A stretch of 64,000 nucleotides of DNA from Eleusine coracana subsp. coracana (GCA_032690845.1 CM064424.1:35653462-35717461), one strand, 5' to 3'; counted from the first letter of the stretch, positions 35,948 to 48,975 are shown. Program-made: numbers and translations. Notes: a model not told the origin generated them from the sequence alone.

Positions 35948-35982
35948 AATCTCGGGATGAGATTTCTTTAAGGAGGGAGGCC
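35948..35982 (+). other. 3' hairpin and polypurine tract of element E
   Basis: AATCTCGGGATGAGATT (35948-35964, 6 bp inverted repeat) is followed by TCTTTAAGGAGGGAGGCC and then the 3' LTR. The same order and much of the same sequence end element L (5264-5300, minus strand). Confidence 0.85.
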
Positions 35983-38900
35983 TGTGACACCCCAGGTGTC
36001 TCATTTCTGTTTAACAAACATGCTAAGCACAAATCATGAATTACCTAGCATGAAATGATAAGAGCCCACTTATTGAATTAATTTCCAGGTAATTAAAACC
36101 CTGCAAACCAATTCATGAGCCAAATAAAATTTTATTATACAACTTGTGCCAAATAAATTCATAATCAGATTAGTAATATTAAAATAGAATATTATGAATT
36201 TATTGGGCATATTATCTGATTAGCTAGACCCATAATTAATTAATTAATTCTTTAGCAACTAATTAATGCATTTATTAAATTCTAAAAACATTTTTATAAA
36301 AATTACAAATAAACTTTACCAGAGTGTTCTCCACCATTTAAATAGTCAGCCCACCAAATTTCACCATTTTAGGAAATTCCTAGCTATTTTATTTTGATTT
36401 ATTAAAAACCAGCTTTGACCAGGGACTTGTTTGCACTAAATCTTTTCTTCCAGGGAGTGCAGCACAAAAACCCCCTCTCCTTCCTCCTCACTGGCGTAGA
36501 GCCCTGCCGGCTTCATTCTGCCGCACGGCAACACCGGCGCACTGCTCGGGCCTCCTTCACTCCCAGCCTTGGCACCGTGCGCGCTACTGCCCCTCTGCCC
36601 CTCTGCTCTCCGTTGTGAGCTCGCCCAATGGTCGCCTTTCTCCCTCTCCACACGCCATCGCCATGACCGGCAAACCTCTAATTCCCACCGCGTCTCCTGC
36701 TCTCATCCCCCACTCACTATTTCCCCCTCTACGCAACTTGTAGGCGCACTCGCGAACCCCCAAGGTCACTCATTCTCTCGCTCACCCTGCTCTCTCTCCT
36801 ACTTCTTCTCTTCCCCTCCTCCATTCTGCCATTGCAGAGCTAGCCGAACTCAAGCTCGCATCGCCATCGCTCCACTGCTTCCCAAGCCCAGCCGAGAGCA
36901 CTCACGCAACCATCCACTTCCCCTCTAGCTCCCCAGGCCACTTCCTCGGCAACTTCCTGTGTGAGCTCAATCAATTTGAAGAAAAACCGAAGCAAGCAAC
37001 TCCGGTGAGCTCCTCCACCGCTGGCCAAATTGACCATTCTCGGTGAGCCTCGTCGTCTCACTCTTCTTTGCTCACCAGCGCAAACATATAGCACATCTCT
37101 CTGACCTTTTCTTCCTCTGTTTCTCCACCCAAAGTCGTCGGCATTCTACTTTTCCCCGGTCCCGTCCCATCGCCGTCGATCATCGAGCTGCCTCGTCAAC
37201 GAGCTCTATGCTCCGGCCCTCCTTGGAAAACTCCGAACTCGTTCCGCTCTTCCCCGTCACCTCGTGATGCTTTAGGAGCAAACAGCGCTGGATTTGGTGT
37301 CCTGTGCTGAAAACGTGACGCTGCCGAACCTTCAACCTCCGCAGCCTCTCGACATCGGCACCCCTCCGGTGAGCTACCTCCCCCGCTAACCCCTCCAACC
37401 AAAGCGCCTCGGTTAGTAGTCCGTTTTCCCACCATCACGACGAGCTTCCCCCGCCCCAAGCCGCCAGCGGCAAGCCCTCCGGCAAGCTCCGGTGCTGCTG
37501 ATGCGCTGACTTGGCACAACCGACGTGGCGCCCATGTGGCTGTGACGTGGCCCCTGTGTGGCACTGATGTGTCATTAGTTAAAAGCCAAAAATGCCCAGA
37601 AATACCCAAAAATTGCAAGAAACTTTGGAAAATCGTAGCAAATCGAATATAAATCCAAAGGAGCCCAAATAAATTTTGTTAGACTCATCTTGAAGAGCTC
37701 TAATTTAGTAAAATGATAAATCACTGCCTCTGTACATATATTTTTATCAATATATTAAACTATCCAAACAATAAATAATTCACCAGAAATTCTAGGAGTA
37801 AAATTAAATCATGATTTTTGGCATGCTTAGTAAATACATAATTATCTACCAACACAATTTTTGGTTTAGTAAAATATGAATTGTTTTAGGAACTAGAATT
37901 TAATTAGTGTGTTTTCTTAAATTAATTCTAGTAATTATTCGGGAATTAATTTGCCCATGCCACTTAGCCTAAAATTCACTCATATAAGTCTCTATACACA
38001 GTAAATCACACATGTCCAGGAACATCAATTTACTTAAGTAATTAATTTAATTGCTCATATCACTCTTTTACTTTGTTTAAATGCATAAAAGAATGTATGT
38101 ACCTAAATTCTTAATTAACAAACCAACTTCTCTGAAGCATATGGCTTAGAGAATATAATAATAATTTTAATTGACATTAAAACACAAGGTGCTTGCATGC
38201 ATCATATCATTTCTAATCAACGGTATATCGATAATGCCATTAATACAATTCGATCATAGAGGCAACGATGGCCAGGAGCAAGATGAGGATATTTAGAAGG
38301 ACCTTGATCCTCAGGAACAAGAAATTGTAGTTGCTAGCACTAACATCGATCCAGGCAAGCCCCGGTTCACATTCGCCTTTTTCATAAAGTTTGCTAGTTT
38401 TCAATATTACTAGTGTCTGTGATGATTGTTGCATTAGGTCACAGGAGTTTATTGGAACCCACTTTGCATGATACTCAAATGACCTACGCCACTGTCATTA
38501 GAACTTTGGTAGTATAGGTACTGCGTCGCTATGCTTAGTAATTGCTAGACTCGGTAGATATCATTACTAAGAAATGAACTTGACCACTAGAACGGGAATT
38601 AATAAAAGAAGTTTATTTTGATGTTATAACCAGGCATGGATGATGCATGTGTAGGTTTCTAGCAACACATGGGTGTTGACTGCGGTAGCCCTGCCTTGTC
38701 GAACCTAGGACCCGTCCGTGGTCGGCCCCTTGGTCAAGTATTGAACAGTACCGAACGCATGCTAGTCTATAGGCACTAGTAAACTGATGTAGCATTGGCA
38801 CGACAATGAGGACGGTACCTAGTACAGTGGTTGTTGACCCTTCTGCTGCTGGAGTGGGCGGTCCATACTACGAAGTACTATTGCCAGAACGGCATGCCGA

Positions 38901-39717
38901 CTCGTTGAGACTGGACCCGGACCAAGTTGTTTTTCGTCCTTGCAAAAGGTTGCCATATACGACCTTAATTGGTGTGTATGTATCGTGTTTTTCGGGTTTT
39001 CTAGCTGGTGTAAATCAATTGCAATTCCTGTCCCTCAGAGTAATGAGTACCACTTGGTCATTGAGTCGTCACGTAGTTGCACATGGTACTTGGAAATCGA
39101 TTATGATGCTTATGGTTGATGTTACTATTATTTCTCTTATCTTGCCTTTACTTTATGTATTGCTTTATTACCTTATTGTTGCAACTAAAGTTAAAATTCT
39201 GCTCTACCCAATTAAGTTGAGAACTAAAACTTAATAGAACTAATAGGTTGCTTAGTGCGAGTCCTTTTAAACAAGCCACCTATTAGAGCCATTGCATGTC
39301 TAGGTGTTCGATGGGTAAGACTTGCTGAGTAATTAGTACTCAGGCTTTGTGCCACCGTTGTTTTTCACGTAATGAAGATCTAGAACTGCCTGTAGATGTG
39401 CTGCCCTGGGACATGCAGGTCCCTGAGGGTTGGACCGCCCACTGGGAGTCCGAGTCACCGCCGTAGTATTGATGTGTGTTGCTAGAGTGATAGTTCTTCG
39501 GGCATGAACCATTACTATGTTGTATTGTCGATCTTGTAGCTTCTTATCGTGATTTGCTTCCGCTGTTTTCAAAGCATTATGAACTTGTAATATTCCGCTA
39601 CACTCTGATGACTTTAATGATGTAATATTTAACTTAAATTCGAACCGATGTTGTATTATCAAATGTCTACGTTATCAGCATCGTCGGGACCTCGATCCAT
39701 CGGGAAGGGGCACCACA
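35983..39717 (+). repeat. Element E, 3' LTR (3735 bp)
   Basis: Direct repeat of 24325-27759. It contains about 276 bp (36725-37000) absent from the 5' LTR and a 9 bp duplication near 36590-36605. The rest aligns with scattered substitutions. Confidence 0.9.
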
Positions 39718-39722
39718 AAAGC
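39718..39722. other. Target-site duplication of element E, right copy (AAAGC)
   Basis: Matches 24320-24324. Copia H integrase-linker sequence resumes here on the minus strand. Confidence 0.92.
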
Positions 39723-42700
39723 CCTGTAGGTCCTCTTCTACAAAGATGCTCTCCTCTATCTCCTTGGTACCTGCAGTCTCAATCACATTGCTTGTACAAG
39801 AGTTTGATTCATCAAAGGTTACATCGCGGGACTCTACGATGGTGTTAGTTTCCAAATTCAAAACTCTATTGGAATGACCATGAAGAGAGTAACCAAGAAA
39901 GATGCCATCGGAACATCTCGACTCAAACTTATCAAGATTGCCACGCTTGAGAATAAAGGACTTGCAACCAAAGGAACACAAATGAGAAACAGATGGCTTC
40001 CTCCCAAAACGTAGCTCATAAGAAGTCACATTAAGAATTGAGCGCAAGAAAATCCGATTGGAAACATAGCAAGTAGTGCTAATGGCCTTAGCCCAGAACC
40101 GCCTCGGAGTCCTATGCTCATCGAGCATCGTCCGGGCCATTTCCACCAAAGTTCCATTCTTTCTTTCGACCACACCATTCTGCTAAGGAACACGAGGTGC
40201 TGAAAACTGATGCTCAATACCATGCTCAAGACAGAAGGTATCAAAGGAGGAGTTCTTGTACTTGGTGCCATTATCACTGTGGATTGCTCCTAATGCACCA
40301 GGGAGTTCCTTGAACAACCTCAAAGCTAAGCTCCAAAAGTGATGAAACGCTTCATCCTTGCTCTCAAGAAAGTAGACCCAAGAGTAACGAGAATAGTCGT
40401 CAACAATCACAAGAACATACCACTTCCCATCCGCGGAACGAACCCGAGAAGGACCAACAGTGTCCATATGAAGCAACTCTCCAGGGCGTTCAATCATCAC
40501 CAAATTGATTGGTGGATGAGAAGCGGCAATCATTTTCCCATGATGACAAGAAGCACAAACCAAATCCTTATCAAATTGAAGCTTAGGAAATCCTCGGAGC
40601 AAGCCTAGGCCACTCAAGCGACATAACAAGTCAAATCTCATGTGACCCAGTCTCCTATGCCATTTCCAGAGCTCAAAAGAAGATTGAGCAAACAAGCACT
40701 TGTGAGAACCAGGAGAACCAGCAAAATCAGCCTGAAAAACTCGGCCAATGCAAGAAATCGCATAAACCAAGGAACCACTCAAATCAAGAACACAAGAAGC
40801 ATTCGACTTAAAGCGCACTTCAAAACCAACATCAAGAAGCTGAGAGACAGAGAGAAGATTGTACTTGAGATACTCAACCAAACCAACATCCTTGATAGTG
40901 AATTTTTCATTTACCTTTACAGCGCCTCTTGCCTTCACTCTCCCTCTCTTGTCATCTCCAAAGGTCACATACTCCTGCCGCTTCAAGGGAGTGAGGCTGG
41001 AGAACCACTTTGTATCTCCGGTCATGTGGCGCAAACACCTGGAGTCCATCAACCATTTGTTCTCCAAGCCCCCACCTGCTGCCTACAAAGAACGAGAAGG
41101 AAAAGTCGATGGCTCAGTGCTGGGGTTAGTCAAAAGAGATTTGGGAATCCAGCACTTAACCATATGATCGGTAGTAGTCATCACAGTTCTTTGCACATTA
41201 TCATTCGGACGCATAGGACGAGAACCATGATAGATAAAATGTGGCATGTCAAAGCGTCTCGACTCAAACCTTGGGTTGTGAGGATAGAGATCATCAATGT
41301 GAAAGCCAAATCCACGCGAGTGATGCTCACCACGATGGAAAAAACATGGGGTGCCAAAGCGCTGCTGCGCAAAGCCTCTGTTTCGTGAATCAAAGCCATA
41401 TGAGGAATGGCCCTGTCCATGATAGGCATGAGAAAAAGAGCGAGGCTGAAAACCATCAAAATCATCATAAAAAGCATCCCTAGTCAACTCAGCTTGCTTC
41501 CTCTCAATCCTCTTACACCTATAACAGAACTCATCCAAGTGGCCCTTGCGACCACAAAACATGCAAATGTAAACACCCTTAGGATTAGGCTTGGTTTGCA
41601 TTGCAGGTATGGGTTTTGGCTTCTCTGTTTGCTTTGGGTTGAAGGAGGGTTTTGGATTGGGTGGATAGTATATGTCAGTGGGTTTGATGGTGTTTTCCTC
41701 ATCCTTGTAGCTAGAGCTAGGTACAAACTTACCCACATTCTCACTCTCCTTGTCACACCTCTCAAATCCCAAGCCCAAGTTATAGGTTGATCTAGAAGCA
41801 CTCTCCTTCACTCTTGCCAAATCACTCTCAATCTTTTCCTCACTCACTAGGGTTCTCTGGAGCCTAGAAACAAGATAGTCATTTTCTTAAACTAGGACTT
41901 TGTTTTCCTCCCTAGTGATTACAAGCTTATCCTTAAGAGAGACACACACCTCACAGGGTGGTGGAAGGACCTTAGAGCGAGTCTCAATGAGCAGCTTGGA
42001 CTCAAGCTCTTTGACTTTGAGGGTTTGAGCTTCCAGCACACTTGTGAGCTTGGGGCACTTCTGACATGCACCCAAAAGAGTTGGTCTAGCTTTGAATTCA
42101 TCAAGCTCCTTGAGGGTACTCTCAAGCTGACTGGCAACTTGAGCATGCACACTCTCCCTCTCACTCAGATCATTCATCACAATTTGACAGGACTCACACT
42201 CTACAATCATGTCATCTTTAGCAAGCTTAGACCTAAGTGAAGCAATTTCAAAATCAGCACTCTCCAACTTAGACTTAAGCTCTCTACTCTCATGAACAGC
42301 ACTGCGAAGCTTATCATCTTTCAAGAGCAGAATATCACACAAATGATCAAGTTCAGAAGAGAGCTCACCAAGAGTGGGAGGTACCTCGCTTGTGTTGGAG
42401 TCGGATCCAGAGTCAGTATCGTGGTCGTTCTTTGCCATAAAGCAAAGTCCGGTGAAGTCATCCTTCCTCTCGACTCATGGCTTTTCAACCTCCTCCTCTG
42501 AGCTTGTAAGGCCTTCGCATCATGTCAGGTCAACATTGCTCAAGGCGGCAATGCAGGCGCGTGCAATGGCCTTGGCGAACTTCTTGGAGTTCTTGCCCTT
42601 CTTGTAGAAGCGGTTCTTCTTCTGCTTGAAATCTTCAGTGTTGTTGTCGCGGTAACCGACCTTCTTCTTCTTCTTGGGACAGTCAGCAAGGAAGTGTCCC

Positions 42701-42745
42701 GGGTCACCGCACTCAAGGCAGGTTCTTGATCCACCTCCGCTTCTC
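39723..42745 (-). pseudogene. gag-pol: Copia H gag end, protease and integrase
   Basis: A single minus-strand frame runs the whole length with only a few stops. It holds a basic zinc knuckle, CLECGDPGHFLADCPKKKK (about 42718-42662), a long coiled region (about 42400-41900), and a second knuckle-like CMFCGRKGHLDEFC (about 41555). The protease region is WLMDSRCLRHMTGD; the active-site triplet DSG is DSR here, so protease is probably dead. Integrase has WHRRLGHMRF and CASCHHGK, the HHCC site, then LLHMDTVGP, AIHSDNGTKY and VVERKNGTL with the D, D, E residues. One TAG precedes QNGVVERK. The coil between Gag and protease fits the long Gag of Sireviruses. The frame ends at element E and continues at 24319. 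Confidence 0.88.
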
Positions 42746-43566
42746 TGATGTGGACAAGGGTTCCCGATCTTTCGAAAGGTTCTGGATATGTTGATTTGGT
42801 TGGAGGCGACACACAAATCGATCTGGCTTCAGAACAGCACGTTCTAAACCCCGCAATCGCAGCACGACGTCTCCTCTGGTTATCAACCGTCCTAAAACGA
42901 TTGACCTCGCCGAGAAGGCTAATCCCTGCCTGCGAATCAAGAACACAAGCAAGAACAAAGAAGAAAGCAACACAATTGCAGATGTATTATGAATCTCACG
43001 AAGTTGGGATCTCACAAACCGTGATGACGGCGAAACTGTTATGAACAGAATAATCTAAGCAAAACCCCAACCCTAATGGTGCGGTGGCGGCTGTATATGA
43101 AGACCCTAGGGTCGTGCAAGACCCTCAAGACGCACCCCTACTTGGGCTCAACTAGATACAAAGCCCAAAGGCCAAAAATAGGCGACACAGCACCGAAACA
43201 GATTCTGGACTCTCTCTTGTTTCGACGATTTCTGATGACTCCGGATGAATTTTGATATGAGACCGGCGGCATTGGAAAGGTCTTCTTCTTATCTTTCCGT
43301 GCATATGTAGAACGTCCAAATCCGATTCCGTATGCGTCTTGGGCATCCGTTTTAGTGCAGACTGGTCCTGAGCCCCGAAACAGACTCGAAATCGGTTTTG
43401 GTTGGGCCTCCACCTTGGCTTCCATGTCCTTGCTGGTCCTCCACGTCTCCAAGTCCTTCTCCCATCATCTCCTGGTCCTCTCCATGGTTCCTAATTACAA
43501 TATAATCATTAGGTAGCAAACCATTCTCAAAAGTGACATATAATGAAGAACGTAGGAACGAGCTCA
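42746..43566 (-). repeat. G1c 3' LTR (821 bp)
   Basis: On the minus strand it starts TGAGCTCGTTCCTACG after AAATTTAGAGG and ends CTTGTCCACATCA. The last 215 bp of pol are read within it. Compared with the 5' LTR, differences are mostly transitions. Confidence 0.9.
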
Positions 43567-46500
43567 CCTCTAAATTTAGTCGTCGTGCACGAGCTCTAGT
43601 CATTGGACCTTGCAAGTCCAAAATTGGAGGAGTGTTGCATGTATCCTTAGGAGTGATGTCCTCATCATCCTCCCCCTCTTGAAGTAGAGTCGTCCTCGAC
43701 TCAAGCTCATTCTCTTCCCCCAAGTATGGTTTCAAATCTGAAATGTTAAAAGTAGGACTAACCCCGAACTCGGGAGGCAACTCAAGTTTGTATGCATTAT
43801 CATTAATCTTCTCAATTATTTTGAAAGGACCATCAGCTCTAGGCATTAATTTAGACTTTCTCAAATCTGGAAATCTATCTTTTCTCAAGTGTAACCATAC
43901 TAAATCTCCTACATCAAGTTTTACTTCTTTTCTACCTTTACTACCAGCAATTTTATACTTATCATTCATCTTTTCAATGCTAAGTCTTGTGGTCTCATGC
44001 ATTTTTAAAATAAATTCAGCATGTTCCTTAGCATCAACATGAACTCTATCATGAATAGGTAGAGGAAGTATATCAAGTGGAGTACGGGGATCAAAACCAT
44101 ACACTACTTTGAAAGGACTTACCTTGGTAGTAGAATGTGTTGCCCGATTATATGCAAACTCAACATGAGGCAAACATTCTTCCCATTGCTTCAAATTTTT
44201 CTTCAAAATAGCTCTCAACATAGTACCCAAAGTGCGGTTCACCACCTCAGTTTGTCCATCAGTTTGTGGGTGACAAGTTGTAGAAAACAACAACTTTGTA
44301 CCCAACTTATTCCAAAGCGTGCGCCAAAAGTGACTCAAGAATTTTGCATCACGATCTGAAACAATAGTAGAAGGCATACCATGCAAACGAACAATTTCTT
44401 TGAAAAAGAGATCAGCAATATAACTAGCATCATCAGACTTATGACATGGTATAAAGTGTGCCATCTTAGAAAATCTATCCACAACAACAAAAATACTATC
44501 ACTCCCCCTCTTAGTCCTAGGTAGTCCTAAAACAAAGTCCATAGAAATATCCGCCTAAGGAATAGAAGGAACAGGAAGTGGCATGTATAAACCATGTGGA
44601 TTCAAGCGAGACTTAGCTTTTTGACATGTAGTGCAGCAAGCAATAAAGCGCTCAACATCTTTCCTCATCCTTGGCCAAAAGAAGTGTGTGGCCAAAATAT
44701 CCTCCGTCTTCTTGGCACCAAAATGACCCATCAATCCACCTCCATGCGCCTCCTTACCCCAATGGAAATCAATGCCCTTCTTTGTCAACTCATGCAAAGG
44801 TGCAGCAATCGTGCTGAAATTTTTGACAAAGCGGCGGTAGAAACCTGCAAGACCAAGAAAACTCCTCACCTGTGTGATAGTTTTTGGTACAGGCCAACTC
44901 TTTATGGCTTCAATCTTTGCCTCATCCACCTCAATTCCCTGTGGAGTCACAACATAGCCAAGAAAAGAGACTCGATCCGTGCAAAAGATGCACTTCTCAA
45001 GGTTACCAAATAAACGTGCATCTCGTAAAGCATCAAAAACAGCACGCAAATGATTCATATGTTCATCCATAGATTTGCTATAAATCAAGATATCATCAAA
45101 GTAAACTACCACAAATTTGCCAATGAAAGCTCTTAAAACCTCATTCATCAAGCGCATGAAAGTACTAGGTGCATTAGTTAACCCAAAAGGCATTACTAAC
45201 CACTCATATAATCCAAATTTGGTTTTGAAAGTTGTTTTCCATTCGTCTCCAAGTTTCATTCTAATTTGATGGTAGCCACTACGCAAATCAATTTTAGTGA
45301 AAATTATAGCACCACATAACTCATCAAGCATGTCGTCTAACCTAGGAATAGGATGACGATACCTAATAGTAATATTATTAATGGCTCTACAATCTACACA
45401 CATACGCCAAGTACCATCTTTCTTAGGAACCAAAAGTACAGGAACAACACAAGGACTAAGTGATTGACGAACATACCAATGATCCAAAAGGTCTTGAACT
45501 TGTCGTTGTATCTCCTTAGTCTCCTCAGGGTTGGTCCTATAAGCAGCACGGTTTGGCAAAGTAGCACCCGGAATCAAATCAATTTGATGCTCAATCCCTC
45601 TCAAAGGTGGCAATCCCGGGGGTATCTCAGCTGGAAAAACATCCTCATACTCCTGCAAAAGGTTAATGACAGCAGGAGACACAGCACTAGAAGCAATATC
45701 ATCAAGCGAAAACAAAGCTTCTTTGCATATCAAAGCATAGCAAATATCATCATTATCAGAAATTTTAGCAAGCTCAGATTTTGTTGCAAGACACGAACGA
45801 CCTTGTAATTTAATTCCAGCACCCTTAGAACTTGAAGAATCATTAACATTACTAGGTGTAGAATTAGAATTAACAGGTTGTTGAATATCAGGACCTTTAT
45901 TTTTCAAACTAGCAGCTCTTTCTAAATCAGCTTGTACAATTTCAGCAGGGGTCATTGGTAACAAAGTAATTTTAGTTCCTTTATGCATAAAAGTGTACTT
46001 ATTACTTCTACCATGGTGTACAACATCATTATCAAATTCCCAAGGTCTACCCAATAAAAGTGAACATGCTTGCATGGGTACGACATCACAATCAACAGAA
46101 TCCACATAAGAACCAATGGAAAAAGGAACTCTACAAGTTTGTATTACCTTAGCTTTGCCAGAGTCGTTTAACCACTGAATGTAGTCCAGATGTGGATGTG
46201 GACGTGTGGTCAAAGCAAGCTTGGTGACCACATCAGAACTCACCAAGTTATTGCAGCTCCCTCCATCAATGATGACACGTGCTCGGCGGTTCTTGATGAC
46301 GAAGAAAATCTAGAACAAGTTGTGGTGCTGCATCGTCTTGGGCTGATGAACTTGTGTGCTAAGGACACGTTGAACAATAATGTTCATGTATCCTGTGGTG
46401 TCTCCGCCTCCAAGGACGAGGTCACTGCCGGTGGCAGCGATGTCCTCCTCCTCATCCTCCATATCGGAGGTGCTCATGTAACCGCCATCGTCTGTCGCCA

Positions 46501-46837
46501 CATATGCCCGCCTACTTGGACAATCTTTCTGCACATGACCAAGTCCATGGCAGCGGTGGCACTGAATCCCTGTAGTGCGCCCTGTCGAAGCAACAGAGGA
46601 GGCACTACTAGCTAGTACCTGCACAGAAAGTTTACCTGAGCGCGTAGAAGGTGTAGGGGCTGATCTTGGGGCTGCAGAAACAACACTGGTTCCCTTGGTA
46701 GCTGCTGGTGGGGGCGGCCGGAAAGATGGCCTGGGCAGCCCGGAAGTCCCCGTCGAGCGTGGGGGGTAGGAGTTCCTTGACTTGCTGTACTCCTCAAAAG
46801 CCTGGAAAAGTCCATGTGATTCTTTCTCTGCAAGCAT
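43352..46837 (-). pseudogene. pol: G1c gag end and pol, RNase H deleted in frame
   Basis: One frame runs from the zinc knuckle CHRCHGLGHVQKDC (about 46548) through protease (IIDGGSCNNLVSSDVV), the LLQEYEDVFP linker, and reverse transcriptase with YFDDILIYS (residues 382-390 of the frame starting at 46246) to FHWGKE. It then passes directly into HGGGLMGHFG, the start of the integrase zinc region, at about 44750. The connection and RNase H domains, usually some 250 residues, are absent without loss of frame. Integrase keeps MDFVLGLP, VSDRDAKF and QTEVVNRTL with D, D, E. Stops: TAG near 46307 and TAG near 44553. The end overlaps the 3' LTR. Confidence 0.9.
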
Positions 46838-47751
46838 AGCATACTGGAAACACTGGGTGAGGGTATAATATTTTTTGTAATCAAGGATGTCCTAAATTTC
46901 TTTTCTTAAACCAGAATAAAGCGACAAATCTGATCCTCTACTTTTTCAACTACAGCACAACGAATCAAACCCTTCTGAAGCTCACTAAAATACTCCTGAA
47001 CAGTTTTATCTCCTTGGTCTAAACGTTGCAGTTTATTACGAATCTCTCTATAAAAAGAAGGGGGAACAAAACGATCACGCATTGCTACCTTAAGTTCTTC
47101 CCAAGTAGTAGGCAAATCAGTTTCAGCAGCTAGACCACTCCACCAAACAATAGCAAAGTCCTTAAACTCACTAGTAGCTTGTCTAACTCTATGTTGTTCA
47201 GGAACAAGGTGGGCATTAAATTTTTGTTTTACAGTCATCTCCCAATCAAGATAAACATCACCATCATACTGACCCGAAAACGAAGGAATTGAAAACTTAA
47301 TTTTAGCATACGGGTCATCTGGAGCATAGTTACCGTGTGGACGACGGTTGTAGTTATGGAAACCACCCATACCTTGAGTATTATGTTGCAAACAACGTCG
47401 TAATCGTGCGGTCCTTGTAGCTGACCTATCCACGGTGCCATCAGCCTTATACACCGTGTCTTCATCATGGACGTCTTCAACATCGTTGTTGTTGTTATTG
47501 GTGTTCGTATTGTTGGTTTTAGGAGCGGTCTCCAATGCAACAACCTGATCAGTTAACTTAGAGACCCGCTTCTCTAACCGCTCGATGCTTTCTCCAATGT
47601 GAAGCTTGCTGACGGCATCAGTAACTGCTCTGGTGATCGTCTCTGCCAAATCACTCTAAGCAGCCTGCAAAGCCTTCTGGAGCTGCTCTTGGCTCACGCA
47701 CTCAGCAAATTGTGAGGGTGAAGCCATCTCTCCGTCGTCACTTCCTGCCAT
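46838..47751 (-). pseudogene. gag: G1c gag, N-terminal part
   Basis: An ATG at 47751 (MAGSDDGEMASPSQF) begins Gag; a TAG follows at about codon 32 and the frame then stays open to 46906. A coiled segment (SIERLEKRVSKLTDQV), an Asn-rich stretch, and the capsid motifs DVYLDWEMTVKQKF, HRVRQATSEF and FAIVWWS follow. A frameshift near 46905, after EDQICRF, separates it from the knuckle-containing frame at 46837. It matches G1b gag at 18214-19295. Confidence 0.85.
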
Positions 47752-48975
47752 CACAAACACCAAAACAGGAAACAAATAGTGAAGGTTATCCCTACAAAAC
47801 AGCTAAGCAGTGGTGCCTCTCAACACAACAAAAGGAGACTCCTTACAAAGCTCTTACAAAGTTCTGAAAAGCAAAGCAAAGGATACCAGAGAGATATGTT
47901 CCACGATTGCAAGGGTCACAAAATAACCTGTGTGCTGTCCAGAAGAAAGATGTAGAGCTAGGAAGGCCAAATATATATATGTGAGTGGTACACAAATCAA
48001 AAACAGATAGTAAAGCTGAATAAGTGCCCAAGTAACTTGTCCCTAGTTGCTGGTCTAAGTATGTCCTAGAACAGTAGTGATAGCAAAGTAGAAACAAGGA
48101 GACAAAGGCACAATAGGCGATAACAGGGGGTTAAGTGCAAAACAGCCAAATCCAGAAATTTCAGGGGGCTAGATGTAGCACTAGTAGAAATCCCAAATTT
48201 CTTTTTTTTTTATTTTATTTTTTTGATATTTTTCTCCTACTCACTAACAATGGAGGAGAATCCACAAAAAATTTCAGCTCAAACAGAGGTAGGATGTGGC
48301 CTACAGAAAATCTTGAAGTTGTAGAAAATGTCGGGTTTAAACATAAATCAATTTTTTCTTTATCTTCCCGATTTTTTTTGAATTTTTTGACGAGGGCACA
48401 CGGGGCAAAGCCCGGTGTGGGTATGCCCAACTTTGAGTCAAGAATCTCCTGTAAAAATTTCAGCCAAAACGGACAACCGAGCGAAAAGTTATGCCCGTTT
48501 TACCAAAGGGGGTTCAGAGTCGATTTTCCAGAAACCCGAGTCGGGTTAGGGATCGGGTAAGGTTTTTTTTTAGCGGCGTGGATGCAGCGGAAAGTGGAAT
48601 TTGTGGGGATTGATCCGAGGTGTTGATGGTGTGTTCAGGGTGGGATTAGGGCAGGACTAGGCTAGGTGTGTCGATCAATCAACCCTAGCACAAAAAGCCA
48701 ACAAAGCAGAGGATGGTGAAGGGGATGGCGGCTAGGGTTGCAAGGGAAACACTACTGACGACAAAAACACAAACTAAACCAGTGACTAAACAAGAACTAG
48801 GACACAAACTCAACACTACGGACTCTGAAATTGAAATATGCAAAGGCTAAACACGTGGTTATGGGCGGAGGGAAAAATTTTTTGGGCTTTTCTGTGGACG
48901 ATAGGATGAACACAAAACAAAATTAACTAAGGGTAGAATGAACCTGATGGTGCACCTGAAGCTCTGTTTACCACT
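47752..48975 (-). other. G1c leader and primer-binding site
   Basis: About 1.2 kb between the 5' LTR and gag. The primer site TGGTAAACAGAGC (minus, 48961-48973) adjoins the LTR. The leader has a T-rich run and GCCCCGTGTGCCCTCGTC, shared with G1a and G1b. No coding sequence is seen; the ORF at 47843-48097 has no known motif. Confidence 0.75.

Larger units (their letters stand above)
24325..39717 (+). mobile_element. Element E: Tekay/Del-type chromovirus with extra ORFs
   Basis: A full-length 15.4 kb Ty3/Gypsy element: 5' LTR, initiator tRNA-Met primer site, a 1.3 kb leader, two related accessory ORFs, gag-pol with a C-terminal chromodomain, a hairpin plus polypurine tract, and 3' LTR. It lies within copia H with duplication AAAGC. 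All reading frames carry stops or frameshifts, so it cannot encode its own movement now. The LTRs differ by a 276 bp block and scattered substitutions. Confidence 0.92.

Noticed and set aside
40642..41388. 248-codon plus-strand ORF
   Set aside because: It lies opposite the copia H gag/protease coding strand, which has clear motifs. It is an antisense shadow.
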